A DNA stretch of 64,000 bases from the NCBI GenBank assembly GCA_002842515.1, contig PHDC01000001.1:930001-994000 (forward strand), given 5' to 3'. This document shows positions 26,519 to 35,134 of the stretch, in pieces. Origin of the DNA: Bacteroidetes bacterium HGW-Bacteroidetes-5. Its GTDB lineage: Bacteria; Bacteroidota; Bacteroidia; Bacteroidales; UBA932. Under the pieces are notes generated by a model that searched no databases, was not told the DNA's origin, and was given only the letters and a program-made list of their open reading frames with translations. Position numbers and translations under genes: made by a program. Numbering within the stretch: the stretch's first letter is position 1; each line of letters opens with the position of its first letter.

Positions 26519-27604
26519 GAACTGAGAAGCCTCCAGAAAAACTTTCTTAAACCAGAACTCCCTCTCTTGGAGACTTACCTTTTGCCCGCATACCGCCGGA
26601 AATGGTATTTCGTGAGAATATTCAAATGGGAAATCAAACTCCTTCAGGCTCTCTTTCCAGATGCTACCTAATGCTTTTTTAATACTGAAAGTGGGTATAA
26701 CCTTATCTTTTTTTAGTGATATTGCTCTTATTCTCTCTTTCGCCTTAAGGTAGAAAGTCTTTCTCTCCTGCTTATAGAACCTGGGATCTATATGTGATAC
26801 AAATGCCTGCTCAAGGTAGTCTCCCACTCTTCTACTCTCTGCTCCCTCTTTGACAAAAGTTCCTCTGTAGTAGCGGTGAAGAAGATCAAAGGAGTCTTTA
26901 TCCATTATCAGTTTGGAGTTACCGTTCATATCTGAGAAGAAGGATCCTCCGCAAAACATAAAGAGCCGACTATCGGAAAAATGTGATTTGGGATTTGCCA
27001 TAAGCAAAACCTGCGAGAGAAGTGCCCCGATAGAGTAGGCAAAGATATCTACTTTACAATCCTTTGAAAACATCTTATTTGAGCCACCTCTTATCTCGTC
27101 CATTAACTGACAGACATTCATTATGGTCTCCCTGCCGGAGAGATAGAACCTAAACGGATCTGCTTTAATTCTGGAGCTTAGTGCATAGTTTGCAAATGAG
27201 AGATTCTCATTCTTACCGATACCCTCCTCACCCTTTTGGTTCTCTATAGAGATAAGCCTCTGCATCTCTCTTGGGTTACTCCAAAGCTTTGGCGAGCGGT
27301 TAATATGTAGTGCTATCGGGAATAGGATAACTGGGGTTGATGTGTGTTCCGAAAGATATTCTGCCCAGGGGCGATATTTGTCCCAACTCCTCTCGTTGAG
27401 ACCGTGAAAAAGCAGGATTGCAGAGTCGTGCTTTTGTTGTTGGTCTAATTTTTCCGGAAGAGCGACTATGTAATCAAAACTCCTGTTTTCGTTAATCTCA
27501 TTATCTTCCGTAACGAGAAGTTCAGGCATCTTTATCCCTTTACGGGAGTTGAATATCTCCCTTTTGCCAAGCCTCTCTTCGAAATGCATTGAATACTCTC
27601 TCAT
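26504..27604 (-). CDS. Alpha/beta-hydrolase-like protein of unknown function
   Basis: The 366-residue protein has no signal peptide. [21 protein letters not shown] resembles the oxyanion-hole strand and loop of alpha/beta-hydrolases. [17 protein letters not shown] (about residues 205-221) contains an AYSIG sequence like the GxSxG nucleophile elbow with Ala in the first position. A late His (EYSHEIPFP) could complete a triad. It may belong to an uncharacterised Bacteroidota hydrolase family; I do not recognise a substrate. It is convergent with nagB and divergent from the LytTR regulator gene. Confidence 0.6.
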   Translation of the reverse strand: MREYSMHFEERLGKREIFNSRKGIKMPELLVTEDNEINENRSFDYIVALPEKLDQQQKHDSAILLFHGLNERSWDKYRPWAEYLSEHTSTPVILFPIALHINRSPKLWSNPREMQRLISIENQKGEEGIGKNENLSFANYALSSRIKADPFRFYLSGRETIMNVCQLMDEIRGGSNKMFSKDCKVDIFAYSIGALLSQVLLMANPKSHFSDSRLFMFCGGSFFSDMNGNSKLIMDKDSFDLLHRYYRGTFVKEGAESRRVGDYLEQAFVSHIDPRFYKQERKTFYLKAKERIRAISLKKDKVIPTFSIKKALGSIWKESLKEFDFPFEYSHEIPFPAVCGQKVSLQEREFWFKKVFLEASQFLKKK

Positions 27605-27656
27605 ATCTCATTTTTTGCAAATAAAGAGAGCTTTGTAATTCTTACGAAATAAATGG

Positions 27657-27718
27657 TTTGGGATGTACTGTTTTGGGACGAGTATCAGTTATTTGGGATT
27701 AAATAGCGATATATGGGT
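27657..27718 (+). repeat. Phased TTTGGGA direct repeats upstream of the LytTR gene
   Basis: TTTGGGA occurs at 27657, 27672 and 27692, and a degenerate copy TATGGGT at 27712. The last three start exactly 20 bases apart, about two helical turns, and the first is 15 bases earlier. LytTR proteins usually bind direct repeats about 20-21 bases apart, so this looks like an operator for the neighbouring regulator. Confidence 0.5.
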
Positions 27719-27726
27719 TAAATAAT

Positions 27727-27734
27727 TAAATTTG
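27727..27734 (+). promoter_or_regulatory. -7 promoter box of the LytTR gene
   Basis: TAAATTTG matches TAnnTTTG, lies eight bases before the ATG at 27742 and directly follows the last TTTGGGA-like repeat. Confidence 0.45.
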
Positions 27735-27741
27735 TACCGAT

Positions 27742-28587
27742 ATGAATATACCGGATCATATAAATAACAAGCGAAACATCGTTCGTCTTATAGGGTTTAC
27801 AGCTCTCTTTGCACTTATTTTCATCAATATTTATAAACCCTTCAGCTCATCCCTCTGGTATAATATCTCGGAGTTTATGTTCTTTGTCTACTCCTCTCTT
27901 GTAATACTGACAGGTTTACTGGTTGTTTTAATCAGCCGTATAATTATGTATTTGTATAGCAGGAGGCACACAATCTCATATGGCAAATATGCATTGTGGG
28001 TTTTTCTTGAGATTTTACTTATGTCTGTGTTTTACACTATGTATACAATTATTCTCAACAAAGAGAGGGATGTAATGGAGACCTTTGAATCTTCTTTTAT
28101 TAATACTGCGTTAGTACTTCTACTCCCTTATATTGTGCTTTGGTTCTATTTCGGATGGAGGGAGAGTTCAACTAGACTGGAGAAGATAGAGCGTGCAGAT
28201 GACGAAGAGACGGACACTCCCGGCAATATAACCTTTAACGACGAAAAGGGCACTCTGCGTCTATCGGTTTTATGCAGTGATTTGCTCTATATAGAATCAT
28301 CGGAAAATTATGTGGTTATAAACTATTCAAACAAAGGGAAGGTCAAAAAATATCTTCTCAGAAACACTCTAAAAAATATAGAGGGGGCACTTGAGAGAAG
28401 CAGAATAGTTCGCTGCCACAGATCTTATCTGGTAAATTTGGACAGAGCAAAAGTTATTCGCAGAGATAGAGAGGGGCTGTTTATAGAGCTAGATACAGAA
28501 GGTGTTATTGACATACCGGTCTCAAAAAGTTATCAAAAAAAAGTGAGCGAAACATTTCTCGCTCACTCATTCAAAGTTCTTAATTAA
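27742..28587 (+). CDS. Membrane-anchored LytTR-family transcriptional regulator
   Basis: The 281-residue protein has four hydrophobic helices (about 15-30, 43-65, 83-103, 118-138) followed by a cytoplasmic LytTR DNA-binding domain (about 170-275). The latter has LLYIESSENYVVINYSNKGKVKKYLLRNTLKNIE, abbreviated here to YIESSENYVVI, and VRCHRSYLVNLDRAKVI. There is no response-regulator receiver domain and no adjacent kinase, so it probably senses through its membrane part. Phased repeats just upstream suggest autoregulation. Confidence 0.85.
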   Translation: MNIPDHINNKRNIVRLIGFTALFALIFINIYKPFSSSLWYNISEFMFFVYSSLVILTGLLVVLISRIIMYLYSRRHTISYGKYALWVFLEILLMSVFYTMYTIILNKERDVMETFESSFINTALVLLLPYIVLWFYFGWRESSTRLEKIERADDEETDTPGNITFNDEKGTLRLSVLCSDLLYIESSENYVVINYSNKGKVKKYLLRNTLKNIEGALERSRIVRCHRSYLVNLDRAKVIRRDREGLFIELDTEGVIDIPVSKSYQKKVSETFLAHSFKVLN

Positions 28588-28611
28588 CTCCGAATATAAA
28601 GATGACCCAAT

Positions 28612-29169
28612 CTATTTTTTAAGGTTGAGAATAATCTCCGGATCCATTGGTTTAACTTTTGAAGGGTAGAATGCAATCAATTTCCCCTTTTCGTCAATAA
28701 GATATTTTCCAAAATTCCAGGATGGTTCATTGGTGTTCCATCCATTTTTGTTTTTATCTGTAAGCCACTGGTGAACGATGTTTTTACCTGGACCCTTTAC
28801 AGATGATTTCTCCATCATCATAAAAGTAACTCCGTAGTTCTCTTCACAAAAAGCTTTAATATCTGTATTGCTGCCGGGATCTTGAGCTCCAAAATCATTT
28901 GAAGGAAAACCAATCACAACCAGTTTATCCTTATACTGTTTGCTCAACTCTTCAAGATCTTTAAATTGTGGAGTATAGCCGCACTTAGATGCAGTATTTA
29001 CAATGAGTACTTTCTTGCCCTTAAGTTTATCAAATTTAAAAGCCTCTCCTGTAATTGTATTGAATGACAGAGAGTAAAAATCTACAATTGGGTTTACAGG
29101 GGTTTGCGCAGTAAGTGATGCAGTGAAAAACAGTGTAAACACTGCAAAAATGCTTTTAACTAAGCTCAT
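28612..29169 (-). CDS. Glutathione peroxidase-family protein (secreted, Cys type)
   Basis: The 185-residue protein begins with a signal peptide (about 1-22, ending LTAQ), so the enzyme acts in the periplasm. The peroxidatic Cys63 is in NTASKCGYTPQF, followed by VIGFPSNDFGAQDPGS (the family usually has FPCNQFG) and WNFGKYLID with the active-site Trp. Bacterial members typically use thioredoxin and not glutathione as reductant. The change from Cys and Gln to Ser and Asp in the second motif is worth noting. It lies 24 bases from the convergent LytTR gene. Confidence 0.88.
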   Translation of the reverse strand: MSLVKSIFAVFTLFFTASLTAQTPVNPIVDFYSLSFNTITGEAFKFDKLKGKKVLIVNTASKCGYTPQFKDLEELSKQYKDKLVVIGFPSNDFGAQDPGSNTDIKAFCEENYGVTFMMMEKSSVKGPGKNIVHQWLTDKNKNGWNTNEPSWNFGKYLIDEKGKLIAFYPSKVKPMDPEIILNLKK

Positions 29170-29241
29170 AATTATGGTATTATTAAATATATAAACATAA
29201 ACAATCTACACAATTAAAAGTTCTTGCAATTTAAGAAATAA

Positions 29242-31617
29242 CTACAAACCAAGTTTTATGAGAGCTCCGTCAGCCTCTTCATCTTTTTTAGCCGGCTTGG
29301 ATAGCTGCATCTTGTTTATATTGAATGTCAGTCCAATCCATACCACACGACTTTGGTTCTTACTGTTGTTTTTGAGTGAATAAATTCTATTGTCTGACTC
29401 GATGTCCCACCTTTTAGTATTAAAAATATCTGAAACAGATATTGTTGCGCTCAATTTATCTTTTATTAAACCTCTCTTGTAACCAATATCCATATAGTGA
29501 ACAGATTTGGTTTTGAACTGAGGAAAGGTCTGAGGAGATGTGTAAAAATATTGAAGCGAAAAATCTCCTTTTTTTGCAGGGGTAATGTTGGCAGTTATAT
29601 TTCCGGAGAACATTACGCTACTGCTGTTAAGATCAAAGTTATTTGACTCCCCGGTAGTTTTACCGTAATAGAGATTACTGTTTAAGCCCACTGAGAAAAG
29701 GGAGGAGAATTTATACCTGCCGTTTATCTCAATCCCGGATTTTATACTCTTTTCACCATTTACATATGTGAGCATAAGGGAGTTTTGGTCATACAATGAG
29801 GATATCTGAGTAATAAAATCTGTCGCGGAGCTAAGATATAGTGATGCCATTAAAGAGTGTCCGTTATTGCCTAAATTGTATGCAATCTCAAATTTACTCA
29901 CCTCTTCGGGTTTCAGATTTTTATTCCCTGTTTCAAAAACCGTCTTGTCAATCATATTTACATATGGGTTTATTTGAGGATATGTGGGGCGGGTAATTCT
30001 CCTTGTAAAACTGAAAGCTAAAGAGGATTGGTTGGAGAGATTCTGTTTTAATAAGAGAGAAGGTGATAAAAAAAGCTTAGTTGTGTATATCTCTTCGGGG
30101 TTTTCAATGATTCTAAAAAACGATGTGCTATACTCTGCCCTTACTCCTATTTTATATGTAAAACTCTTGTTTGAAGCTGATGAGAAATTGAGATATCCAG
30201 AGAGAATATCTTCATCGTGAGTGAGATCGCTACTCAAAAAAGTGTTGTAAATCCAACTTTGTGAAGTTTGATCAAACAAATAAGTTTCTGTTTTAAAAGT
30301 ATTTCCCCTGGAGAAAAATTTCAAACCTCCCTCGGCAAGTCCAATACCCGGTATCTTTTGAGCATAGTCACTCTGGAATGAAAAATTTGTTGGATGACCC
30401 CCTCCATCAGATTTTTGAACGAAAACTCCGTCTTCGTAATACTCGCCCGGTCTCTCCCCCTTTGTCCTTGAAAATGAGCCCCTAAAAGTTAGATCACTTA
30501 TCTCCTTTTTAAGCACCATTTTATACTCTCCAATTGCCTCCCCAGTTGTTCTTATGTGGTGAAACTCATTCACTCTGTTTATAAAATTTCCTCCCCCGGT
30601 AGAGGTGTTTATATTAGTAATATTCTGGCTGTTGAGTATCTCCGGGTGCATATATTTAAGGTTAATTGTAAGGAGATCTCCAGATTCAAATCTTTTAATG
30701 GCATTAAACCCGACTATATTGGTATTCTGTTTTTGACTCGAAGCTATGTTCTGCTCTATTGATGCAGATGTTGAATAAAAGTACCTGAAGAGATCACTTT
30801 GAATTCTCTCCTGATGGTATTTTCCTGAGTAGTTAAGTGCCAAACTCCACCCATTTTTATTATACGCAGTCATAATATCACCGTTTACCCTGGTGTAAAG
30901 GCCGTAGTTTAAAGTTGAGACCAGCGAAATACCATCTCTCTTCTCTTTTTTTGTTATGACATTTATAATCCCACCCGTGCCCTCTGAATCATATTTTGCA
31001 TCTGGATTTGTAATAATCTCTACACTCTCTGTTGCCGATGCCGGGATTCCGTCCAGTGACCCAACTGTTGTCGGAATTCCGTCTATTAACAGTAGAATGT
31101 TTGAATTGCCTCTGATTGATATTTTATTATCATTGTCAATTGTAACAGATGAGGCAGATTTTAACAGATCTGTAATTGAGCCTCTTGATGCTGCAATAGA
31201 GCCTGCCGTATTAATTTTTGTACGCTCAATATCTGACTGTTTCTGTGAATATGAAGCTGTAACAACCGCTTCTCCCAATATATCTTCGGACTCTTTAAGG
31301 TTAACAGGCTCTTCCATAACATTTTTTCCCTCATTCAGAACCACTTTCCTGTTATTGGTGCGATAACCAATAAAGCTAACCTGGAGAAGATACTCCCCGC
31401 TTTTTATGTTGGCAATTGTAAATCTTCCCTTGTTATCTGTCATTGCGCCTGCTACAATTTTACTGTCTAGCTCTTTTAAAACAACAGATGCAAACTCTGC
31501 CGGTGCAGAATTTTGCCCCTGAGTTACTCTCCCGGAAAGAGAGCTTTGTGCCGATGTTGTGTTAAAAAATGGGGATAGAATAAAAATTATCGTAAAAATG
31601 GTGAGTAGCCTCTTCAT
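29242..31617 (-). CDS. Outer-membrane beta-barrel (TonB-dependent receptor-like) protein
   Basis: I start at the ATG at 31617 because a signal peptide (MKRLLTIFTIIFILSPFF, cleaved near TSAQ) begins there; the frame is open 15 codons further. The 791-residue product has a CarboxypepD_reg-like domain (about 25-105; LSGRVTQGQNSAPAEFASVV), a plug with ISIRGNSNILLLIDGIPT and IITNPDAKYDSEGTGGIINVITKK (core NPDAKYDSEG), then a large barrel of the type found in the OMP_b-brl_3 family. Such receptors import substrates or bind peptides; the ligand is unknown. No partner lipoprotein gene is adjacent. Confidence 0.85.
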   Translation of the reverse strand: MKRLLTIFTIIFILSPFFNTTSAQSSLSGRVTQGQNSAPAEFASVVLKELDSKIVAGAMTDNKGRFTIANIKSGEYLLQVSFIGYRTNNRKVVLNEGKNVMEEPVNLKESEDILGEAVVTASYSQKQSDIERTKINTAGSIAASRGSITDLLKSASSVTIDNDNKISIRGNSNILLLIDGIPTTVGSLDGIPASATESVEIITNPDAKYDSEGTGGIINVITKKEKRDGISLVSTLNYGLYTRVNGDIMTAYNKNGWSLALNYSGKYHQERIQSDLFRYFYSTSASIEQNIASSQKQNTNIVGFNAIKRFESGDLLTINLKYMHPEILNSQNITNINTSTGGGNFINRVNEFHHIRTTGEAIGEYKMVLKKEISDLTFRGSFSRTKGERPGEYYEDGVFVQKSDGGGHPTNFSFQSDYAQKIPGIGLAEGGLKFFSRGNTFKTETYLFDQTSQSWIYNTFLSSDLTHDEDILSGYLNFSSASNKSFTYKIGVRAEYSTSFFRIIENPEEIYTTKLFLSPSLLLKQNLSNQSSLAFSFTRRITRPTYPQINPYVNMIDKTVFETGNKNLKPEEVSKFEIAYNLGNNGHSLMASLYLSSATDFITQISSLYDQNSLMLTYVNGEKSIKSGIEINGRYKFSSLFSVGLNSNLYYGKTTGESNNFDLNSSSVMFSGNITANITPAKKGDFSLQYFYTSPQTFPQFKTKSVHYMDIGYKRGLIKDKLSATISVSDIFNTKRWDIESDNRIYSLKNNSKNQSRVVWIGLTFNINKMQLSKPAKKDEEADGALIKLGL

Positions 31618-31858
31618 AACTGTAGTTGTGTATATTTCTAATGAGACCGCAAACTTAGCCATTTCTTACGACTATCTGCACAAATCCTCTCCTTGATTTT
31701 AAAAAGGATTTTATGCTTTTAAAATAATAATTGAGGGCTTTGGTCATATTTCTATTTTATAAAAGAGCCGATAAAGAGAATTTTGGTTAGTATAAAACGG
31801 CAACTGAAATTAAGAAGAACTACTCACCCACTAACTTAATAACTAATTAACTTTCCAA
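31618..31858. other. 241-bp divergent intergenic region upstream of susC
   Basis: This AT-rich gap lies between the divergent barrel gene and susC. I see no strong TAnnTTTG box near the susC ATG and no ORF. If susC is driven by an unconventional mechanism, this is where the control region should lie. ATTTTAAA-type stretches resemble part of the guide-like segment near 36870, but the match is low-complexity. Confidence 0.4.
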
Positions 31859-34800
31859 ATGAAAAGAACCATTTTATTAATTACGGTACTACTATTTATA
31901 TCAAATAGTATGCTATTGGCACAGAACACAAGGGTTACGGGAACTGTAACCGAATTGGGTTCAAACGCTGCACTGCCGTATGTATCTGTTCAGTTAAAGG
32001 GCACCACTGTCGGAACCTCTACTCTGGAGAATGGTACATATGTAATCAATGCGCCTGCAAACGGCACCTTGATCTTTAGCTTTATTGGTTATAAAACCAT
32101 AGAGATTCCCATCGGAAACAGGCTGATCGTTAATGTACAACTTCAGACAGATGCCTTAACCCTGGATGAGGTTGTTATGATTGCATACGGCACTGCAAAA
32201 AAAGAGTCGGTTACCGGATCAATCACAACAGTTAATACAAAAGCTATCGAGAGAAGGGCTGTATCTAGTGTTGCCTCAGTAATTGAGGGGCAGGCTGCCG
32301 GAGTTCAGGTGAACAACACCTATGGAGAGCCGGGGTCCGATCCGAATATAAGAATTCGTGGATTCACCTCAATCAACGGGTCAAACTCTCCGTTATATGT
32401 TATTGACGGAGTTCCATTCGGCGGGAATATCTCCGACCTTAACCCTGCAGATATTGCAAATGTCTCAATTCTAAAGGATGCCGCTTCAAGTGCCCTTTTC
32501 GGCAACAGAGCATCCAACGGTGTTGTGATGATTACAACCAAAAGGGGAACAAATGAGAAGACATCTGTAAGAGTGAGCGTCAATCAGGGTGCCTTTACAA
32601 GAGGTCTTAAAGAGTATGACAGAGTAAGTGCAGATGATTTTATGGAGCTTATGTGGAAGGGTTACAGAAACAGTCTGATGACGAATCAGCCTACACAGTA
32701 TCCGACACAAGCTCTGGCAAATGCGCAGGCAACTGCCACCCTTATACCTACATATCTGAAATACAACCTCTATGACCAGCCGGCAAATGCTCTCTTTGAT
32801 TCAAACGGGAAGCTGGTTGCCAATGCAAAAATTCGCCCCGGGTACGACGACCTCGATTGGTTTAAAGCAATAGAGAGGATGGGTTATAGACAAGATTATG
32901 TTCTCTCAGGTGATGGAGCATCCGATAAACACAACTACTTCTTCTCCGTTGGCTATCTGGATGAAAAGGGATATATAAAATCATCAGATTTTAACAGGCT
33001 TACAGCCAGAGCTAACATCTCATTAACTCCTAAAAAGTGGTTCAAAACAGGAATTACAGTAGCTGGGTCACACCAGGTTTCAAACTCCTCAAGTGGAAGC
33101 CCTGTAGACAATGCTGCCTCTTTTGCAAATCCATTTATGTATGCCAGGAGCATTGCTCCTATATACCCGGTCTATCTGCATAATATGGAGACAGGGGAGT
33201 ATATTTTGGATGAGAACGGAAACAGGCAATATGACGGCGGAGATATGCACTCAAGACCGCAATTTGCAGGAAGACACGTTATATGGGAGTATGATTTGGA
33301 TATGGACAGAACATTCCGAAATACCCTTGCAAGCCAGGCCTTTGCTGATATTAAATTTCTTAACGGATTCACCTTAACTCTCAGGGGCGATGTGTCACTC
33401 AGAAACTCCGAAAGGCAGCGCTATCAAAATCCACTTATTGGGGATGGAATGGGCACCGGAAGAGCGATGAAGACAAATGAAAGATACAAAAACTACACCT
33501 TACAACAGATGCTCACCTGGAGCAGAGAGTTCAACCAACACAGTATAGATTTTTTAGCTGCACACGAGAATTTCAGCTACAACTATGTGTATCAGTTTGG
33601 GTTTAAAACCAACATCACATTCAAAGGTGACAATAAGGAATTTAACAATTTTACAGTAATCACCGACCTTGACGGATATCAAAGAGATTATAGGACAGAG
33701 AGTTATTTATCCAGAATAAGGTACAACTACGACAATAAATACTTCTTCGATGCATCGATCAGAAGGGATGGCTCATCTAAATTCTTTGCAGGCAACAGAT
33801 GGGGGAACTTTTGGTCTGTAGGGGGCAGTTGGGTTATTACCAAAGAGGATTTTATGGCATCTTTAAGAGACGAGATTAACACTCTTAAGTTAAGAGCCTC
33901 ATATGGTGAAGTGGGAAATGATGGCGGAACAGACAATGCCGCAATAGATTTCCACGCATATATGCCACTCTACTATATGAATCAAAACGGAAACAGGGGA
34001 GCTATCTACAAATCTCAAAACGAAGCACTTGACCTGGTTTGGGAGGCTGCCGGTTCATTCGGGGTTGCCCTTGAAGGGAGATTTTTCGACAGAGCAAATC
34101 TTGCAGTGGAGTATTTTGACAAAAAATCAAAAGATCTTCTCTTTGATGTCTATCTGCCTCTCTCTGCAGGAGCAACATCTACAATAAGAGCAGAGTCAAC
34201 AGTTAAAAAGAATCTCGGTTCGGTATCAAACAGAGGAGTTGAGCTCACATTTGACTTGGATTTGATTCAGAAAAAAGATTTCAGATGGAATATCGGCCTT
34301 ATGGCAACTCATATGAAAAATAAGATTTTGAGTCTGCCGGAACAAAACAGATTGAACGGGATTGTTTCGGGAACAAAGAAGTTTATGGAGGGACACGACA
34401 GATATAAATTCTGGATGTATCAGTTTGCAGGGGTAGACCAAATGACCGGTAACTCGCTCTATCTTCCGGATTTAGACAGATACTATATTGGAGAAGCAGT
34501 TGAGGGAAAAACAGTGTTCCCGGCTCAGTGGTTGGTTACTATAAATGAGAAGAACTATACAACCAACTCCAGCTACTCAAAGAAAGATTGGAGCGGAAGT
34601 GCTATCCCGGATCTTTTTGGCAGCTTAACGACCTCTCTATCATATAAAAACCTGGACCTCTCTGTTTTGTGCACATACTCTCTGGGTGGTAAGACTCTGG
34701 ATTACCCTTATACAGACTATATGAAGGTGACAACTAACATTCACTCCCTCCATAAAGATCTTCTCAAAGCCTGGGATGGAGTTCCTGCCGGAGTTACCGA

Positions 34801-35122
34801 GAACTCAGCCAACAGAATAGATCCAAAAGGAATCCCGGTAGCAAATTATCAGTTGAGTACATATAACGACGCAGTAACTTCAAGATTCCTTATGGACGCA
34901 TCCTATTTCGTAATCAAGAACATCTCGCTGGGATATACTCTTCCAAAAAGGTTAACAGAAAAGCTGGATCTCAATAATGTATCGGTGAATATGTCAATTG
35001 AAAACCTTGCCACATTTACCAAGCTCAGAGGTATGGACCCTCAGCAATCATTTACCGGAGTTAGTGACAACGGATTTGTCACTGCAAGAATACTCTCTGT
35101 AGGGATTAATGTAAACCTTTAA
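31859..35122 (+). CDS. SusC-like TonB-linked outer-membrane receptor
   Basis: The 1087-residue protein has a signal peptide (1-21) and a CarboxypepD_reg-like domain (about 25-105; TRVTGTVTELGSNAALPYV), then a plug opening VMIAYGTAKKESVTGSI and carrying the SusC signature IRIRGFTSINGSNSPLYVIDG (core GSNSPLYVIDG). The segment ILKDAASSALFGNRA follows, then the barrel. There is no N-terminal STN domain, so it is not an obvious sigma/anti-sigma signal transducer. With the SusD-like lipoprotein 12 bases downstream it forms a glycan or oligopeptide uptake pair. No glycoside hydrolase is nearby, so the substrate cannot be named. Confidence 0.95.
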   Translation: MKRTILLITVLLFISNSMLLAQNTRVTGTVTELGSNAALPYVSVQLKGTTVGTSTLENGTYVINAPANGTLIFSFIGYKTIEIPIGNRLIVNVQLQTDALTLDEVVMIAYGTAKKESVTGSITTVNTKAIERRAVSSVASVIEGQAAGVQVNNTYGEPGSDPNIRIRGFTSINGSNSPLYVIDGVPFGGNISDLNPADIANVSILKDAASSALFGNRASNGVVMITTKRGTNEKTSVRVSVNQGAFTRGLKEYDRVSADDFMELMWKGYRNSLMTNQPTQYPTQALANAQATATLIPTYLKYNLYDQPANALFDSNGKLVANAKIRPGYDDLDWFKAIERMGYRQDYVLSGDGASDKHNYFFSVGYLDEKGYIKSSDFNRLTARANISLTPKKWFKTGITVAGSHQVSNSSSGSPVDNAASFANPFMYARSIAPIYPVYLHNMETGEYILDENGNRQYDGGDMHSRPQFAGRHVIWEYDLDMDRTFRNTLASQAFADIKFLNGFTLTLRGDVSLRNSERQRYQNPLIGDGMGTGRAMKTNERYKNYTLQQMLTWSREFNQHSIDFLAAHENFSYNYVYQFGFKTNITFKGDNKEFNNFTVITDLDGYQRDYRTESYLSRIRYNYDNKYFFDASIRRDGSSKFFAGNRWGNFWSVGGSWVITKEDFMASLRDEINTLKLRASYGEVGNDGGTDNAAIDFHAYMPLYYMNQNGNRGAIYKSQNEALDLVWEAAGSFGVALEGRFFDRANLAVEYFDKKSKDLLFDVYLPLSAGATSTIRAESTVKKNLGSVSNRGVELTFDLDLIQKKDFRWNIGLMATHMKNKILSLPEQNRLNGIVSGTKKFMEGHDRYKFWMYQFAGVDQMTGNSLYLPDLDRYYIGEAVEGKTVFPAQWLVTINEKNYTTNSSYSKKDWSGSAIPDLFGSLTTSLSYKNLDLSVLCTYSLGGKTLDYPYTDYMKVTTNIHSLHKDLLKAWDGVPAGVTENSANRIDPKGIPVANYQLSTYNDAVTSRFLMDASYFVIKNISLGYTLPKRLTEKLDLNNVSVNMSIENLATFTKLRGMDPQQSFTGVSDNGFVTARILSVGINVNL

Positions 35123-35134
35123 AATTAAAATATT

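Noticed and set aside
31718..31732. Match of the guide-like sequence to the susC upstream region
   Set aside because: Only 13 of 15 low-complexity A/T bases agree; similar matches are expected by chance in AT-rich intergenic DNA.
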